The notes beneath the pieces were generated by a model. It was given only the letters and a program-made list of their open reading frames with translations. It searched no databases and was not told the DNA's origin. Position numbers and translations under genes: made by a program. From contig NC_031791.1 in the NCBI RefSeq assembly GCF_001522545.3, forward strand, positions 3,010,121 to 3,074,120: a DNA stretch of 64,000 nucleotides, read 5' to 3'. Shown piece after piece: positions 46,101-58,779 of the stretch. The stretch comes from Parus major. Lineage: Eukaryota > Chordata > Aves > Passeriformes > Paridae. Every line of letters starts with the position of its first letter. Within the stretch, counting starts at the first letter, position 1.

Positions 46101-47260
46101 GCTTGGGTCCACTTGCAAGAAGTGGTCCCCGGGGTGGAGACCTTGCCCAGACTCACAGCAAATGCTCCCTGCAGCTGGCATGGGGTGAAGAGACAGCTCT
46201 CGGTGTTGAGGTCCTCAGCAGGAACACGACACTTAAGAAACACAAAGAATGTTTGGCAGAGCAAAACACAAGCACAGTTGCACTTGAGGTCCTTAAAGAG
46301 GGATGCTAAAAAACAGGTAGTGGGGAGCTGTGTTTGAGGTGCTTCTTTGTAGGGCCCTGAGGGTGCTGCTGGGCAGGACCCCAGGGCTAGGAAGCTGCTG
46401 ATTGTGCTCCCAAAGAAGGTGAGAGGTAGGGCAGGGTAGCTCATGGGAGTGTCACAATGACCAGAGTCTTTTGTGAGGTCCCTTTTCTCCTTCCTGAGCA
46501 CTGCTGTGGTGTGCTGTGTTGTGCTGGGGAGGGCGACATGCCCCTACAGCCCCACAGCTCCAGGCTGCCCCGGCCCACTGCCCCAGCCTTATGTGTTCCC
46601 ACGACCTCAGCTGAGGGGCAGAGGGTCAGCTCTGTCTTTTGTTTTTCCTTCCCTTTGTCTGTCAGTGTTGCAGGTTTCCTCTGTTCTGCCTCATTTTTGG
46701 GTGGAAACACAGCTTCCCTCCAAGCTGCTGCAAGGGACCATCCTCCTGCTCGCCTGCCATCCTGTGCAGGCTGACTCACAACCCTTCCCGTCTGGATTTT
46801 GCACAGTTTCACCTCTTTCAGATGAATAAAGACTCAACATTATACAGACTAGATGAGCAAGGGATATTAAGAATGAACTGGAACATAACTGCAAAATACA
46901 GCATGTCCAATCCAATTTTTCCTAGCAAATGAAATGGATCTGGTGGAAAATAAATACAGAACTTCCAGGAGCAGTGTTCTTGAAGAGCATTTGAGGGGGA
47001 TGAAGAGATTTGAATGGATCAATCCTCTATACCTCTGTATATCCCTCCTCCTACCATTAAATGCCATCTTTAACAGAAATAAATTAGAATAAACGATCAG
47101 CCCTTGCCTCCTAAAGACAGGTGGCAGGGTAATATTAAAAGAAATGAATAAAAATTCATTTAATGAGCATTGTTAATTAAACCTGGAAATCAAAGAGGTC
47201 TGAGTTGTGGGAATTCAGAGGAAAAATGAAAATGAAGGGAGCTGTAGCTCCAGGCGGGAA
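43116..47260. other. Intergenic region between NCDN and TFAP2E
   Basis: About 4.1 kb without any exon or repeat I can identify. An AATAAA on the minus strand (complement of 43309-43314) and one on the plus strand near 45656 are isolated. Confidence 0.55.
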
Positions 47261-47752
47261 GAGTGGAATTAAATTAACTGCAGTGTGGGGTTGTGTTTGT
47301 TGATGTCGATCACAGAGCACGGCGTGTTACAGCTGGGGGTGAAGCGTTTGTGCTCTGCTCCACGTAAAACACGCACTGCCAATGGAACGTCCCGCCCAGC
47401 GATGGGCGGCCGGCACCCTGCGGGTGGCACGGTGAGACCGCGGGGACACGCGGGGACACGCCACCCCACAGCCCGGCCACTGCGCCCGTGGGCCGCGGGG
47501 AGCTGTGACTGAGGTGTCCGAGTGCCGCGAGTGTGTGTCAGGGTGTGAGAGCGGGCGAGTGTGTGCATGTGCCCGTGCGGATGGGCATCGCCGCTCCGCC
47601 GTGGGATCGGCGTGGCCGTGATATCGGGGAAAGGGGGGGATGCCACTGGGGTCACTCTGCCGCTAGTCATCTGCCCGGTTCCCACCCCTGGTATCCGGTG
47701 CCCGGTATCGCGCTTAGGGACCCGGCGTTGCGGGCCCGCCTTATCCTGTCCC

Positions 47753-47815
47753 GGAGGGAGGGCTCAGAGTGTGAGGGAGGGATGGAGAGGCGGAGGGAGG
47801 GATGGAGGAGGGTGA
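47753..47815. repeat. GGAGGGAGGGATGGA-type purine repeat
   Basis: Two near-copies of a GAGGGAGGGATGGAG unit with spacer sequence. The G-runs could form a quadruplex on the plus strand. Confidence 0.5.
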
Positions 47816-48540
47816 AGAGGCAAGCATGCTGCCCGTCGGTGCTCCCCGTTTTCCCCTCGCTCTGTTGCACCCGGCGCTCATCCTCCCGCCCATCTCATCG
47901 GGCAGGGAGCCAGACCCGGAGCACCTCCAGGCACTTCTCGCTGTGCCCAGTCCGGGATGCACCTCCCTGGTCCCCGTCGGGGAGGAGGGTGAAGCGCCCC
48001 GGGAGGAGCCCCGAGCTCTCCCGGCAGGACCGGCCCCGGGCCCCGCTCCCGCTGAGCTCGCGGAAGGTCGCAGCTGCCGCTGGGGCTCCCGCAGCGCTCC
48101 CTGAGAGGCTCCGCACCCGGCTCGGGCTAATAAAGTCAAACCGCAGAGCATCGCCACGGCCCCGCAGCCCGCCCGCCCTCTTGGGCTCTCCCGATCCTCG
48201 GGGCTCGCTCTCCGGTGCGGCCCGGGGTGCTCCGCGACAGGACTCTCAGGCGGCGCGGCCCGGGGAAGAGGGTCCCTGGGTGGCACCGGGGGGAGGCTGT
48301 GCTGCACCGTGCGACAGGGGACCGGGGCCGCCCGACGGCACGGGGGTAGTCCCAGCCACTCTCCCAGGGGGCGGCGGGTGCCCCTCGCCCCTGCCCCGGC
48401 CGCCTCCCGCCGCCGTCCCGCCGCGCCCGCTGCCGGGAGCCTTCGGGGCCCCGCGGGAGCGGGCGGCGCGTCCCCGTCCCCGCGCTCTGACGCGCGCTCC
48501 CGGGGCGGCGGGCGCGCCCCCGCCGCTATAACTGGCGTGC

Positions 48541-48603
48541 ATGGAGTCGGGGCCGGCGCAGAGGAGCGGGCGGGCGATGGGAGACGCCGCTCCGGCGGGT
48601 TAG
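48541..48603 (+). other. Upstream ORF in the TFAP2E 5' leader
   Basis: ATG at 48541 opens 20 codons to TAG at 48601-48603, 64 nt before the main start. A second in-frame ATG is at 48577. Whether both lie in the mRNA depends on the start site. Confidence 0.35.
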
Positions 48604-48667
48604 AGGGGCGGAGACGGGGGCACCCTCGGGGCCCGGCCCGCCCGGGGCTTGCCGCGGGCCCGCACCG

Positions 48668-48694
48668 ATGCTTGTGCACAGCTACCCGGGCATG
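48668..48694 (+). CDS. TFAP2E: TFAP2E coding exon 1
   Basis: Nine codons, MLVHSYPGM, followed by GTGAGT. Small first coding exons of this kind are usual in AP-2 genes. Confidence 0.93.
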
Positions 48695-49589
48695 GTGAGT
48701 GCGGGACGAGCACGGGTGGGGCGGGACGGGATGGGGGGTCGGAGGCTGGGGCCGGGGGTCCGTGCCCGCCTCACCGCCGCTGTTTTCGCCACTGCAGGAC
48801 CGCACCGAGGGGCTGCCCGGGGCACCGGCCGGGGCCCGCCTGCCGCAGCTGCCCTCGCTCAACCAGGCGCCCTATGGCTCGGCGCCGCCGCTCTGCCACA
48901 CGCCCGCCGCCGACTTCCAGCCTCCCTACTTCCCCCCGCCGTACCCGCAGCCGCCGTTGCCCTACCCGCAGGGCCAGGAGCCCGCTTACCCTCACCTGGC
49001 GGACCCGTACGCGGCGCTCAGCCCTCTGCACCAGCATCAGCAGCCGGCTTGGCCCCCGCAGCGCGGCCGGCAGGACGAGCCGGGGCTGCTCTCGCAGACC
49101 CACCGCGCCCTGGGGCTCGACCCCCGCCGCGAGTACCCCTCCGTGCCTCGCCTGCTCCACGGGCTGCCGGACGGCGGCCACAGCCTGGCCGACGGCCCGC
49201 TGGGCCTCCACGGCCTCGGCCACCACGGCCTCGAGGACATCCAGGTACGAGGGGAGCACCGAGAGGGTGCCTGGAGTGGGTTGGTTGCACGGGGATGGGG
49301 CCAGATCCCTTTGCGTATGCGACCGGGGACTCCGGGCCGGGACGAGTCGAGTCCCACGGCATCCGTACCCCCGGACAAGCAGAAACACCGGGCCGGAGAT
49401 CCCCATTACTGGGGCTCGCTTGTGCCCTCAGAATTCCTTCTGGCCCGCGGGTGGATCGGGTCGCGGCCGCGCTGTCTCCGCGCCGCGAGCAGCCCGTGCC
49501 GGGAGCCAGCTTAAGGCTCTTTCCTCGGTGCTTTCAGGCCGTGGACGACGGCGGGGTGAACCTGCTCGATCAGTCCGTCATCAAGAAAG
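48668..49589 (+). CDS. TFAP2E: TFAP2E (AP-2 epsilon), first three coding exons (partial, continues beyond window)
   Basis: Sequence-specific transcription factor of the AP-2 family, important in olfactory bulb neurons and cartilage in mammals. Coding exons 48668-48694, 48798-49244 and 49538-49589 give 175 residues plus one base. The N-terminus MLVHSYPGM matches mammalian MLVHTYSAM, the AP-2 epsilon signature. Exon 2 is the Pro/Tyr-rich transactivation region, with [22 protein letters not shown] and a PPxY-type motif (PPPY, residues 55-58). LGLDPRREY and RLLHGL follow. The 52-nt exon 3 ends LLDQSVIKK, where every AP-2 gene splices. The basic helix-span-helix DNA-binding and dimerisation exons are not in the window. 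Confidence 0.95.
48798..49244 (+). CDS. TFAP2E: TFAP2E coding exon 2, transactivation domain
   Basis: 447 nt (149 codons), acceptor CTGCAG, donor GTACGA, phase 0 at both ends. It encodes the Pro-, Tyr- and Leu-rich activation domain. Confidence 0.95.
49538..49589 (+). CDS. TFAP2E: TFAP2E coding exon 3
   Basis: 52 nt encoding [17 protein letters not shown] plus one base, acceptor TTTCAG, donor GTAAGA. Length and ending match the conserved AP-2 exon 3. Confidence 0.95.
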
Positions 49590-52500
49590 GTAAGAGCGCG
49601 GCGGCTCAGAGGAAAGCGGCACCGGACCGGGCCCCGCTCCTGCCCTTGGGGTTCCCCAGCGTCGGGTCCCCCGCGTCTGCCATCCCGCGGGGCTGCCCCT
49701 CGCCCGTCGGGAAGGGCTCGCTGCTGTCCCCGGCGAGACTGAAACGAAAGCGGCGGATCCCGGCTGGCCAGCTCGCCGACCTGCCCCCCGGCCCGCTGCT
49801 CTCCCTCGGGCGGTACCGCGGCCGCCGCTCCTTCCCGCTACCGAAGGGCCCGGACGGGGGGACCCTGCTGTCGGGGAGCTCTGGGGCCCACCCCGCCGGC
49901 GGCCGCGTAGGGTTTGAGTGGAAAGCCCGGGGATGCCCCGGCCGCGCTCGGCGACAGCTCCCGGTGCTCCCGGAGCCCTGAGCTCGGAGGAGCGGGAGGC
50001 AGCGCGGGCCGCGAACCGCTTCACACCGGCTCGGACGGCGGCGGATCGGGCCCGTTCGGCGGCGCTGGTACCGAGAGGAAGGATGCGTTTAACGGAGACG
50101 AGAAGTGGCGCGGCTTTGGTGCCGGTGCTGCCCGTCCTTGCAGCCGGGAGTGTCCCCACCTCGGTAAAACCCGTGTTTTCGGAGGCCGCCCCTCTGCCGC
50201 TCCAGAACCGGGGTTTCGCTCCGGGACAGGAGGGGAGGAACGGGGCTGTGGGCAGAGGGGTCTCCCGAGTCCGGTTCTGCCCCGCACGCTGACCAGTCCC
50301 CCACACACCAAAGAACCGGTGAGTAAAATAGCTCAACTCCCTAATATGTTTCTGTACCAAATCTTCCGCCGGGGCGTTGCGAGAACGAGGAGGGGGCCCC
50401 GGGAGCTTCCAGCACGATGCTCGGGGAGATCCCTACTATGGAATATTCCAGCACTGCTTTTGGCTTCTCCCCGCGATTTTTTACAGAAATATGTGGATGG
50501 GAAGGACGCGTTTAACCACCGATCCTCGGTGCGAACGGAACCGCAGCCACCGGGGCGGGTCGGTAACTTGGGCCGGTGCGTGCTACGGCCCCGCAGTCCC
50601 GGTGCTGGTCCCGGCCGTAGCCGATCCCCGATAACTGCACGAAAAACCTCCCGATCGTGAGGTTCTTCCCCAGGTGCCACCGGTCGTTCCAGGGGGGAAG
50701 CGGCGCTCCCGGTGCGCCGCAGCCCCTTTCCTTAGAAAAGGCTGTTCTAGGAGCACGCGGCTGCCAGCGGGACAGTAATGACCCGCATTAATTGAGCTTT
50801 AATCAGAGCGCTAGAGAGGCGTTTCATTAAACATTCTGGTGTGAGGAATGGTTGCAAGAATCTGAGAGGTGCGTGGGCCGGCACCGACCGTACCTTCGCG
50901 GCTTGGGCCGGGCAGGAGCACCCCGGAACCCCCGGGAAACACCTCCCAGTGAGGATGTTTGTCTGGAAGTTCGGTTGGAGTTATAGTGGTTCGTTGGGGC
51001 TTTTCTCCTTTCCGAAAGCGCCACTAATTGGAATTTTTTTGTCTCCTGTCGGGAGGATTTGTCGTTGTTTAGTGCCTGGTTTTTGCCCTTGGAGATTCTC
51101 TCGTCCTCTAGTCTTGGAAAGGGAAAAAAACCCAAAAAACAAAAACAGAAAAAAACCCCCAAAATTAAAATATCTCTTGCTGAAGGTGGGAATGGTGCAA
51201 AGAGCTTGATCACAATGCCTGTGCTCACGGACACTTGCTCTTCCACGCCCGTTCTTGTTTGGGAATTTTAAATTTGTTTTAATATTAATATATATTTCTA
51301 TCCCTGTTTTTTTTCTTCTTTTTTATTATTTTAATTTTTTCTATTATTCTTCCTGTGTTGGGAGCGCGAAGCTCCGTGTCCGCTGGAGAAATCGATAAAT
51401 CCAAAGCCAAGAGTGTGTTTGTGGGGGGAATTGGGCAGCCACACTGGAAGCTGCGGGACGGAGCCAGCCGCAGGTTCCTGGAAGCGGCGGCAGCAGCGGG
51501 GGCTCCGTCACCCACCCCGCTATCGGGGATCGGGAGAACGGGGACTGGAGCCGATAGCCACACTCCCCTTTCCCTGCCCCTGGAAATTCCCAACAGAGCG
51601 AGTTCAGCTCAAAAGAAATGTGAGGAATTATGGAAGCTGCAGCCGGGAATCTCGGATCAAACGCCTCTGCCCTCCACACCGCCCGGGGAATAAATTCCAT
51701 TACATTCGGCTTTATTTAACATTTTAGAATGCATAAAACGTGGTCGTTCTCACTCCTGGCTCTGTTGGCTCTGAGCTGTGTTCTGGCAGAGCCGAGCCCG
51801 GGTCCCCGCGAGTGAATGACACCCCAGGAAAAATTAAATTAAATTAAAACCATCTGAAGCAGCTCCCGGAGGGTCCCGGGCAGAAAGTGCAGGAGGGGAC
51901 GGCTGAGCAGCAGGACTCGAGGATCCCCTCTCTGAAGTGAGTGAGGGTAAACCCTAAAAAGCGCAGTTTTGTCCTAAATCGCAGCGAGATCCCAAATACC
52001 TATTAATCCTGGAATACCTGACGGAATGGCCGTCGGACAGAAACCTGATAGAAATCTTTGCGTGTGAAAACAGATATATCTCTCCTAATTAGTTGCCGAG
52101 ACACTGTTGTCCTGGTTCAACAAAATATTTATCACCTGTCCCAAATTCCCAAATCTCCCTTTTAACTCCTGTCCTTGAAGTCGCATTTAGTCCCACGTCA
52201 GAAACAGCCCGGACCAGCAGGGAAGAGCCCGCATCCCCGCTCTGTCTCCGCAGCCTGTCCTGTCCCATATCCCGGGATTTCGGGGCCATCCCCATGGATA
52301 GGAGTCACTGCCGCTGTCCCCCCGCACGGATGGACCCTGCCGCGGGCGCGGGGAAGATGCTGCTCGGTGCCTCGGAGCGCTATGTGGGAGCATCCCTGAC
52401 GGCGTGTCTGTTTTCCCTCCTTTTCCTCCGGAAAAAAACTTCCACGGCTCCAGCCGTTAATAAAATTCCGCGTCTCGGAGACGCGGTGCATTGCCACCCT

Positions 52501-53145
52501 CTCCCCTCCAAGTGTTTTCTTGAGCCCGTAGCGCTCTGTCCCCCTTGGCTGCAGGTAACCCCGAATTAAGCAGAGAGGAAAAGGGGGCATTCGCCTCAGC
52601 AAGGGCTGGGGGGACCGCCCCGGGACCCCCATCCCGCAGTCCCGGCGGTGGCTGCGCGGTGCCCGCATCGCTCCGGGGGGAGCCGGGTCCCGGCGGGTGC
52701 AGCCCAGGGAAGTAGATCCCGGCTGGAAACAGGAGTTCCGATACCCATTTCCACCGTTGCCTTCGGGACTGGTTCCGGTTCGTTATCGCCGTGGTGATCC
52801 CTAGGGCTGGAGGCGCCGAGTGAGGCGGGGTACCGGGAAATCCCCGGTGAGAGGATCCAGTTTGGCTGTGGGGTGCGGTGTGTGAGCTGGGATTTCACTC
52901 GGAGCAGGGAGAGATGTGATAACTCTGAAAAGCAGGAGATGCGTTTTCCCCCCCGCCTCGTGTTGTTGTGACAAACGGGACAATAGATTTTGTTCGGGAA
53001 TTAAATGGATAAATTTTTGGATAGGGCAGCAGAACCCTAATGGATATCTTGGACTTCTGTTTGTTCATTCTCCCTTTTTTTCCCGAAGTATTTCAGAAAT
53101 TGTTTTCTGTGTCTTTCTTTTGTTGTTGTTTTGTTTGTGGTTGGG

Positions 53146-53206
<61 letters not shown>
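53146..53206. repeat. (ATT)20 microsatellite
   Basis: About 61 bp of uninterrupted ATT units in TFAP2E intron 3. Likely length-polymorphic. Confidence 0.95.
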
Positions 53207-53207
<1 letters not shown>

Positions 53208-55683
53208 TTTTCCTTCCAAACATTTATATAAGACCAGGGATACATTAGACTGGGAAAACATTAAAATTAGCTCTGAAAAAGTTTAGTTGGGGCTCTGGCT
53301 GCTTTAGTCTACAGCAGTTCAGGTATTTTCTTCTCCACTCACCTGCTTCCCTGTTGTTTAGATGCCCAGATCAGCTACCGAGGCCTGGCTGTGAGACCCT
53401 CCAGACATAAAATTCAGAATAAAAAATTCAGACATAAAATTCAGCAAGCCCTGAGCTCCTGGTGCAGGGTGCAACTTTCTGGTTATGAAATCAAGCATTA
53501 GGTCATTGTGCTCAGTAGCAAAAAATCCTGCAGCTTGGTTGTAAAATAAGGAGGGGTTTTATTGCTTTCACATCCTTTTGGGATCAGCAGAAAGCTTCTG
53601 AGAGAGCCTTTTTATTACAAAAAAAAAATACAAATCTCTTTCCCTGGCACCAGGGACACACTGGGGTGCAGGAGCAGCCCGGGGTCCTGCCGGCGGTGGG
53701 CTGGAGTGAGCTGGAGCCCTGTGACAGAGGGAGCAGGGTGAGCCACAGGGCCCGGTGCACCCGCTCACGGGCACAAGTTTTGGCTGTGGCATTTTACAAC
53801 CTGGAGTAGAGACAGAGCAGGGTGTGACCAGCGTGGGCTCACACTGGCACCCAGGCATGCACAGCACACATCCCCGGGCTCTGTACTGGGCCAGTGTGAT
53901 CTGGTCCTGCCACTGTGCCTTGGGTTTATGGATCTGGTGCTGCCACTGGTCCCTTGGTTTTGTGGATCTGCCTGCTGTTGCTGTCCCTCATGTTTGTGAC
54001 TTGCTCCAATTTCCATCCGAGGCTTTCCAGCTGCTCCAAGGGGCAGTGCTAGCATTTCTGCTCAGGAATGTGGACCTGTTTGGCTGGATACTGGACAGAC
54101 AGATGGAAAGCTGTGCCTCAGAGCCCATAGTCAGGAATATTGCAAGAAGTAGCTGTCACTACTAAGGAATGCGGCAGAGGAGGGAGATTAAGATTGAGAT
54201 CCTCAGATCCACTCTGCACCACATGCAAACTCCAGGTTTTGAAGCTTCTCAGCTTCTTCTCAAGCTGGTGGGACTGGGGCATTGACATGACGGCAGCAGT
54301 GCCATTTCTCCTTTGTTTTGGTGCAAGGAGGAATTGAGCTGTAAGAAATGTAATAAGCCAGATGTGGCAGGGAAAAAAAAGAAATCCTGAAAGAATGGTA
54401 GATTAGATAAACATCATTTCCTGTGATGAGCAAGGTAATAAATGAGATCATCCTGTAAAACACCTGGGGCTGCGAAGACACAGCTTTTATAGGACTGTCC
54501 AGGGCCGTGGGTGGAGGTACTTGGCTTCCAGTCAGCTGCAGGGTGCTGGGCTCACTGGGAAGCCCTCCTAGCTCTCTCCAGCTTCATCTGCAGCAGTAGT
54601 TTGCCTGAGTAGGAAAAGGGGCTCACCTGGGACAAGCTGAGTCTTGACTGGAAGTTTTGCTGCCTTAGTGCTGCTCACAAATGCTTTAAAGTTTCGACAA
54701 GCCCTTGCACACACAGGGAGATAGAGCAGCCTTCCTCAAAACACAGTCACACCTCCCAGTCCCAGCGCTTCCCCCTCGCGTGCACAGGGTGCGCAGCAGG
54801 AACACCTACTAATCAAACAGAGAAACTTAAAAAGAAAGTTTTCACTCTGAACTGCATCCAGATCACCATTCCTCCATTAAAATTATATTTTTAATGTCCT
54901 ATAATTACACTAGGATAAGCCCAGGTGTGTGTTCATGTGAGATAACACACGCGGGTACTGGTGAACACACTGGGCTTTGTCTCAACCTCCCTAGTGCCTC
55001 CCAGGCATGTGTTATCTCCAAGTTTCATGTACCTTGTCATGACTTACTGTTTAATTAGATGTTTTAAAATTAATTTTTTTCTTTGTTAGAAATAAAGAGC
55101 AATTCTTAAAGGGTAGGTTCAGGAAAGCCAGCTTGGGTTGTTTCTTGGCATGTGGTTTGAACCAAAGTAGCAACACCTCTGCTCTGGGAGGGAGACCCCA
55201 GGTGAGGCTTCTCCATGGACAGCACTGAGTGAGCAGCACAGACATGTTGGGCTTGCTCTGGAGCACCTTTCCCTTCATTCCAGGGGCTGTGAAGCATTTT
55301 TGCAGTTTGATGGCCACTGTCACATCACTACCCTGGCTCCCACAGGGCTTACTTCATCCACAGGTAGACTGGCAGCCAGACAGCCTTGGCCAGGTGACAC
55401 CTGTTGTGTTTGTCCCTGCAAAGGAAGTGGTGCCAAGATCTTAAATTGTGTGACAGCACAGGTACCTGCCTCACTGGGGTCCATCAGAACACACCCACAG
55501 CAGCACAGACAGAGGCAAGACCCATAGGGACCCATCTGTGTCACTCCAGCCCAGGGACACACTAAACCTGCAGCAGAGCAGAGGCAAACACAGACTATTC
55601 CTCCCAGTTTAATAATATTCCAAGATATATGATCTTAGAAAAAAAATGTTTGCAATCTCTCTTAATTATTCAAAGAGCCTAAA

Positions 55684-55732
55684 TGAGGTTCTCTGAAGTC
55701 CTAGACTAGCACTCTAACCACTAAACCATCCC
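55684..55732 (+). repeat. MIR-like SINE fragment
   Basis: 'gaggttctctgaagtcctag' then 'actctaaccactaaaccatc' resembles the MIR 3' part (...gtctcctgactcc...gctctaaccactgagctat). Confidence 0.4.
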
Positions 55733-58700
55733 ACCCTTTCCTGTGTGATCCAGGGAATTACTCATTCTTGCTGTCCTTCCATCTGTTTGTTTATTTTAAT
55801 TCTTAATGGAGGAAATAATTAGCAAATCTGGATGTGATGCTTGGAGCTGCTGCGTGCTCAGCTCTCCTCTCCCTGGCCTGTCCCCAACCCAGCTTCGCCG
55901 TGCCTGGGTATTGCCTTCCCTTTGGTGACAAGCATTGTGGTTTGGGTAGAAAGGGCAGAGAAGCACATGGGAGTGAGAGGGAATTTCTAGGAACGAGCCC
56001 AAGGTACCCACTGCAATTAAACAGCCCCAAAACACAGCATGGCAGGAGCTTGGGGTTTGGAGCAGGATGAGGGGAGCTGGGAGCAGGTTCACCTTTGTGG
56101 TTTAAAAATCCATTGCAGTGCCTGTGGTGCGTGCTTGGGATTCCAGGCGGGCTGAGTCTCCCCACCCTCTATGTCAGGCATTTATCTGGCATCAGTCACC
56201 AGAGTGCCGAGGCGCCAGGGAGTGAGGGATTGGGTCAGGCCCTGTTCCCTCCGGACTGGTCAGACAGGTCCCAGGGAACAAGTGGTGTCCCCAGGGCTTG
56301 CTGGGAGCCCCAAAGTGTCCACACACAGGTGAAAGCAGAGCCACTATCCCAGGGCTGGAGAGGTGCAAGCACAGGATCTGATCTTAGGGAGGTTTCCAGC
56401 ACAAGATCCCACTTAGCAAGAGATGGGGCAGCCATTGAAAAACCATCACCAGAGGGTTTGTCTCACCAATACACTGATGTTAGCAACCCAGGGCATCTGA
56501 GCAAGGAAAAGGAAAAGCCATTTTTTCTGTGACAGTGGGTGAGCAGTGCCTGTACCGAGAGCGATCCCTGGACAAGCCGGCAGCTCCAGAGGAGCCGCTG
56601 AACCGAGAGATTCGTGTTGCTGTGGTCAGTCCCAGACTAAAACCCCCCCAGCTTGACAGGCTGGCAGTGAGCTCAGTATTAAGGGAAATTTTTTTTTTCT
56701 ATTATTATTCATGTCTAATCTTTGCTGAATGGTCTTTTGCCCTTCAACAACCTGAACAGATTTAACAAATTGACAGGAACATTGCAGCAGCTTCCATGGG
56801 ATTGGCCACCGCAACGTCACAGCTTTGTTCTCCCCTTTTAGCTTATGGAGATCCCAGCCACATAAATTCATCTATAGGGAATACAGGGAAAATCTCTCAT
56901 GCATATTATTGTGAAATGGATTAAACTGTTTAAACACATAAAGATCTCATAGACTGAGTGCCAAAGTGTTTGTGCTGCTAAAGGAGTAAAGTAGGGGTGG
57001 TTGATGCTACAGGCAGAATTGTGGAGTGTGTGGGACTGGGAGCCCTTGCTGCAGCACAGCCAGGGGTGACACTGGATGGGGAACTTCCCTTGGTGACAGC
57101 ATGGAGCAGAGTGGGTTTCCAATTCCTCTGGCTTAAATCCTCTGGCGCTCTAGCCTCCCGTTTCTAAACCTGCTTGGTTTGTGCTGTGAAATATGAATTC
57201 TATACTGGCAGAATTTGAAGTGAATTTTAAATAATTATTCAGTAATTGAACTGAAATTGAAATAGTTAATTTTCTAATGTAGATATGGAAGGGCATAGCT
57301 GCTGACTCAGAAAAAGTAATTTAGAATGAAGGGGGAGGGAAATAATGTGAATTACCAGACTAAACTGACTTCTCCAATGAAGTTGCTGCATTGGGGTGGC
57401 TTCCAACCAACAGTGCAGGAAATATCTCCAAACACTTAGTCACTCAAAAGCAGAACTCAAATGATTTTCATTCATTCCCTTCAAAGGTTCAGATTACCTG
57501 AGTTTTACTGTTTAGGGGGGACATTTTAATCATTGATGTTTGGTGCCTTCCAGTGAAGTGTTTCTGCGGTTACTGTTCAAGCTGTGACATCAGGGTTCCC
57601 CAGACAGCAGAATTCACTCCATGAAATGAAGCATGGAAAGGAAACATGGGAACTCACCACAAATTAATTGTGAGCAGTTTCCAAAAAACGGAAAAACTAT
57701 TCTGAACAACAGCATATCTGAGACTGAGTCATTCCCAAATGGTGAAGCAGGAAAATGCATTATCAATTAAAATTATCAATTGCAAAGCACTTTCTAATCC
57801 AAATCCCAAGTCCTGCAGGAGCACAGGGGGCTGAGAAAATTTTAATATTATATCAGTTGGCCATTCCTATCAAAGCACAACGTACTCAGCAGGGACCATG
57901 TTAACCACACCATTGTACCCATGAATTTGGGGTAGTCTGAACCTTCTTGCTCCACTGATCCATCCCAAGGCTCCTCAGGAGACACCTGCAGTAACACATG
58001 GTTGGGGTTTCACTGGGTCAAACAGAGGTACAGAGTGAAAAATGGAATTAATATCACATGGCAACTTCATATTTCTTTCCCAACCCGGTGAATGGATTTG
58101 CATGGGAAACAAAATGTTAAATATAGGAGTTTTGCATAGGCATGGGACCTCTCCTGATTAGTTTTCTCATGGGAATAGTTTGAGGTTGTATACCTGCTCT
58201 CTTCCAAGGGTCCGAGATTCATTTCCCTATCAGAACTCAGTGATCTCGAAAATCCACAGACAAAACCAAGATTCTTTCCATCCTTCCATTCGAAAAGGCC
58301 AATGATGGTGGTTTCTAGAGAGGATCTTTGACAAGGGGACTTGGTTCAGGTTGTGCATTCAAGATAAAGAGAGTAACTGTATAATCCCCTCTGGGAAGAG
58401 AGGATAATTACAGAGTGCACGTTTGAAATACAGCTGATGGCTCTGACCTCCTTTCCTGGATCACCAATAAATACCTCTCTGCTGAAACATCAGGAAATTG
58501 GAGCAGCTGAACTCTGCAGTATCTTCTCCCTGAAAAGGGCTTTTAAAGGGACGGCGGGAGCAGCTGCCCCTGGCTCATACCCACATCCAGATATATATTT
58601 TTATATATATATGTATGTATCTCCATCTTATAATTTATATCAGAGACATTCAAATGAAGGTTAGATGAGCTCACTGACAGCTCTTCCTGGAAGACAACAG

Positions 58701-58779
58701 CAATCCCTCAGCTTTCTGCAGCACTTTCATCAGGGGCTGCACACCGACATCCATCATCAGCCCGAGCTTCTCCCCGCTG

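Larger units (their letters stand above)
47380..50200. promoter_or_regulatory. TFAP2E: CpG island spanning the TFAP2E 5' end
   Basis: GC- and CpG-dense sequence covers the upstream region, the first three coding exons and the start of intron 3. TATAAC at 48527-48532, about 140 bp before the start codon, is a possible weak TATA element. Human TFAP2E also lies in a CpG island, known for cancer-associated methylation. Confidence 0.7.

Noticed and set aside
47533..48531. 332-codon plus-strand open frame upstream of TFAP2E
   Set aside because: It lies in a CpG island, consists of low-complexity Pro/Arg/Ala/Gly, and overlaps an equally long frame on the other strand (47741-48862). This is composition, not coding.
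48668..49981. 437-codon read-through frame starting at the TFAP2E ATG
   Set aside because: It reads through the GTGAGT donor at 48695 into a different frame from exon 2. The spliced form matches AP-2 epsilon; the read-through does not.
53037..53261. Open frames with poly-Tyr or poly-Ile
   Set aside because: They are translations of the (ATT)n microsatellite.
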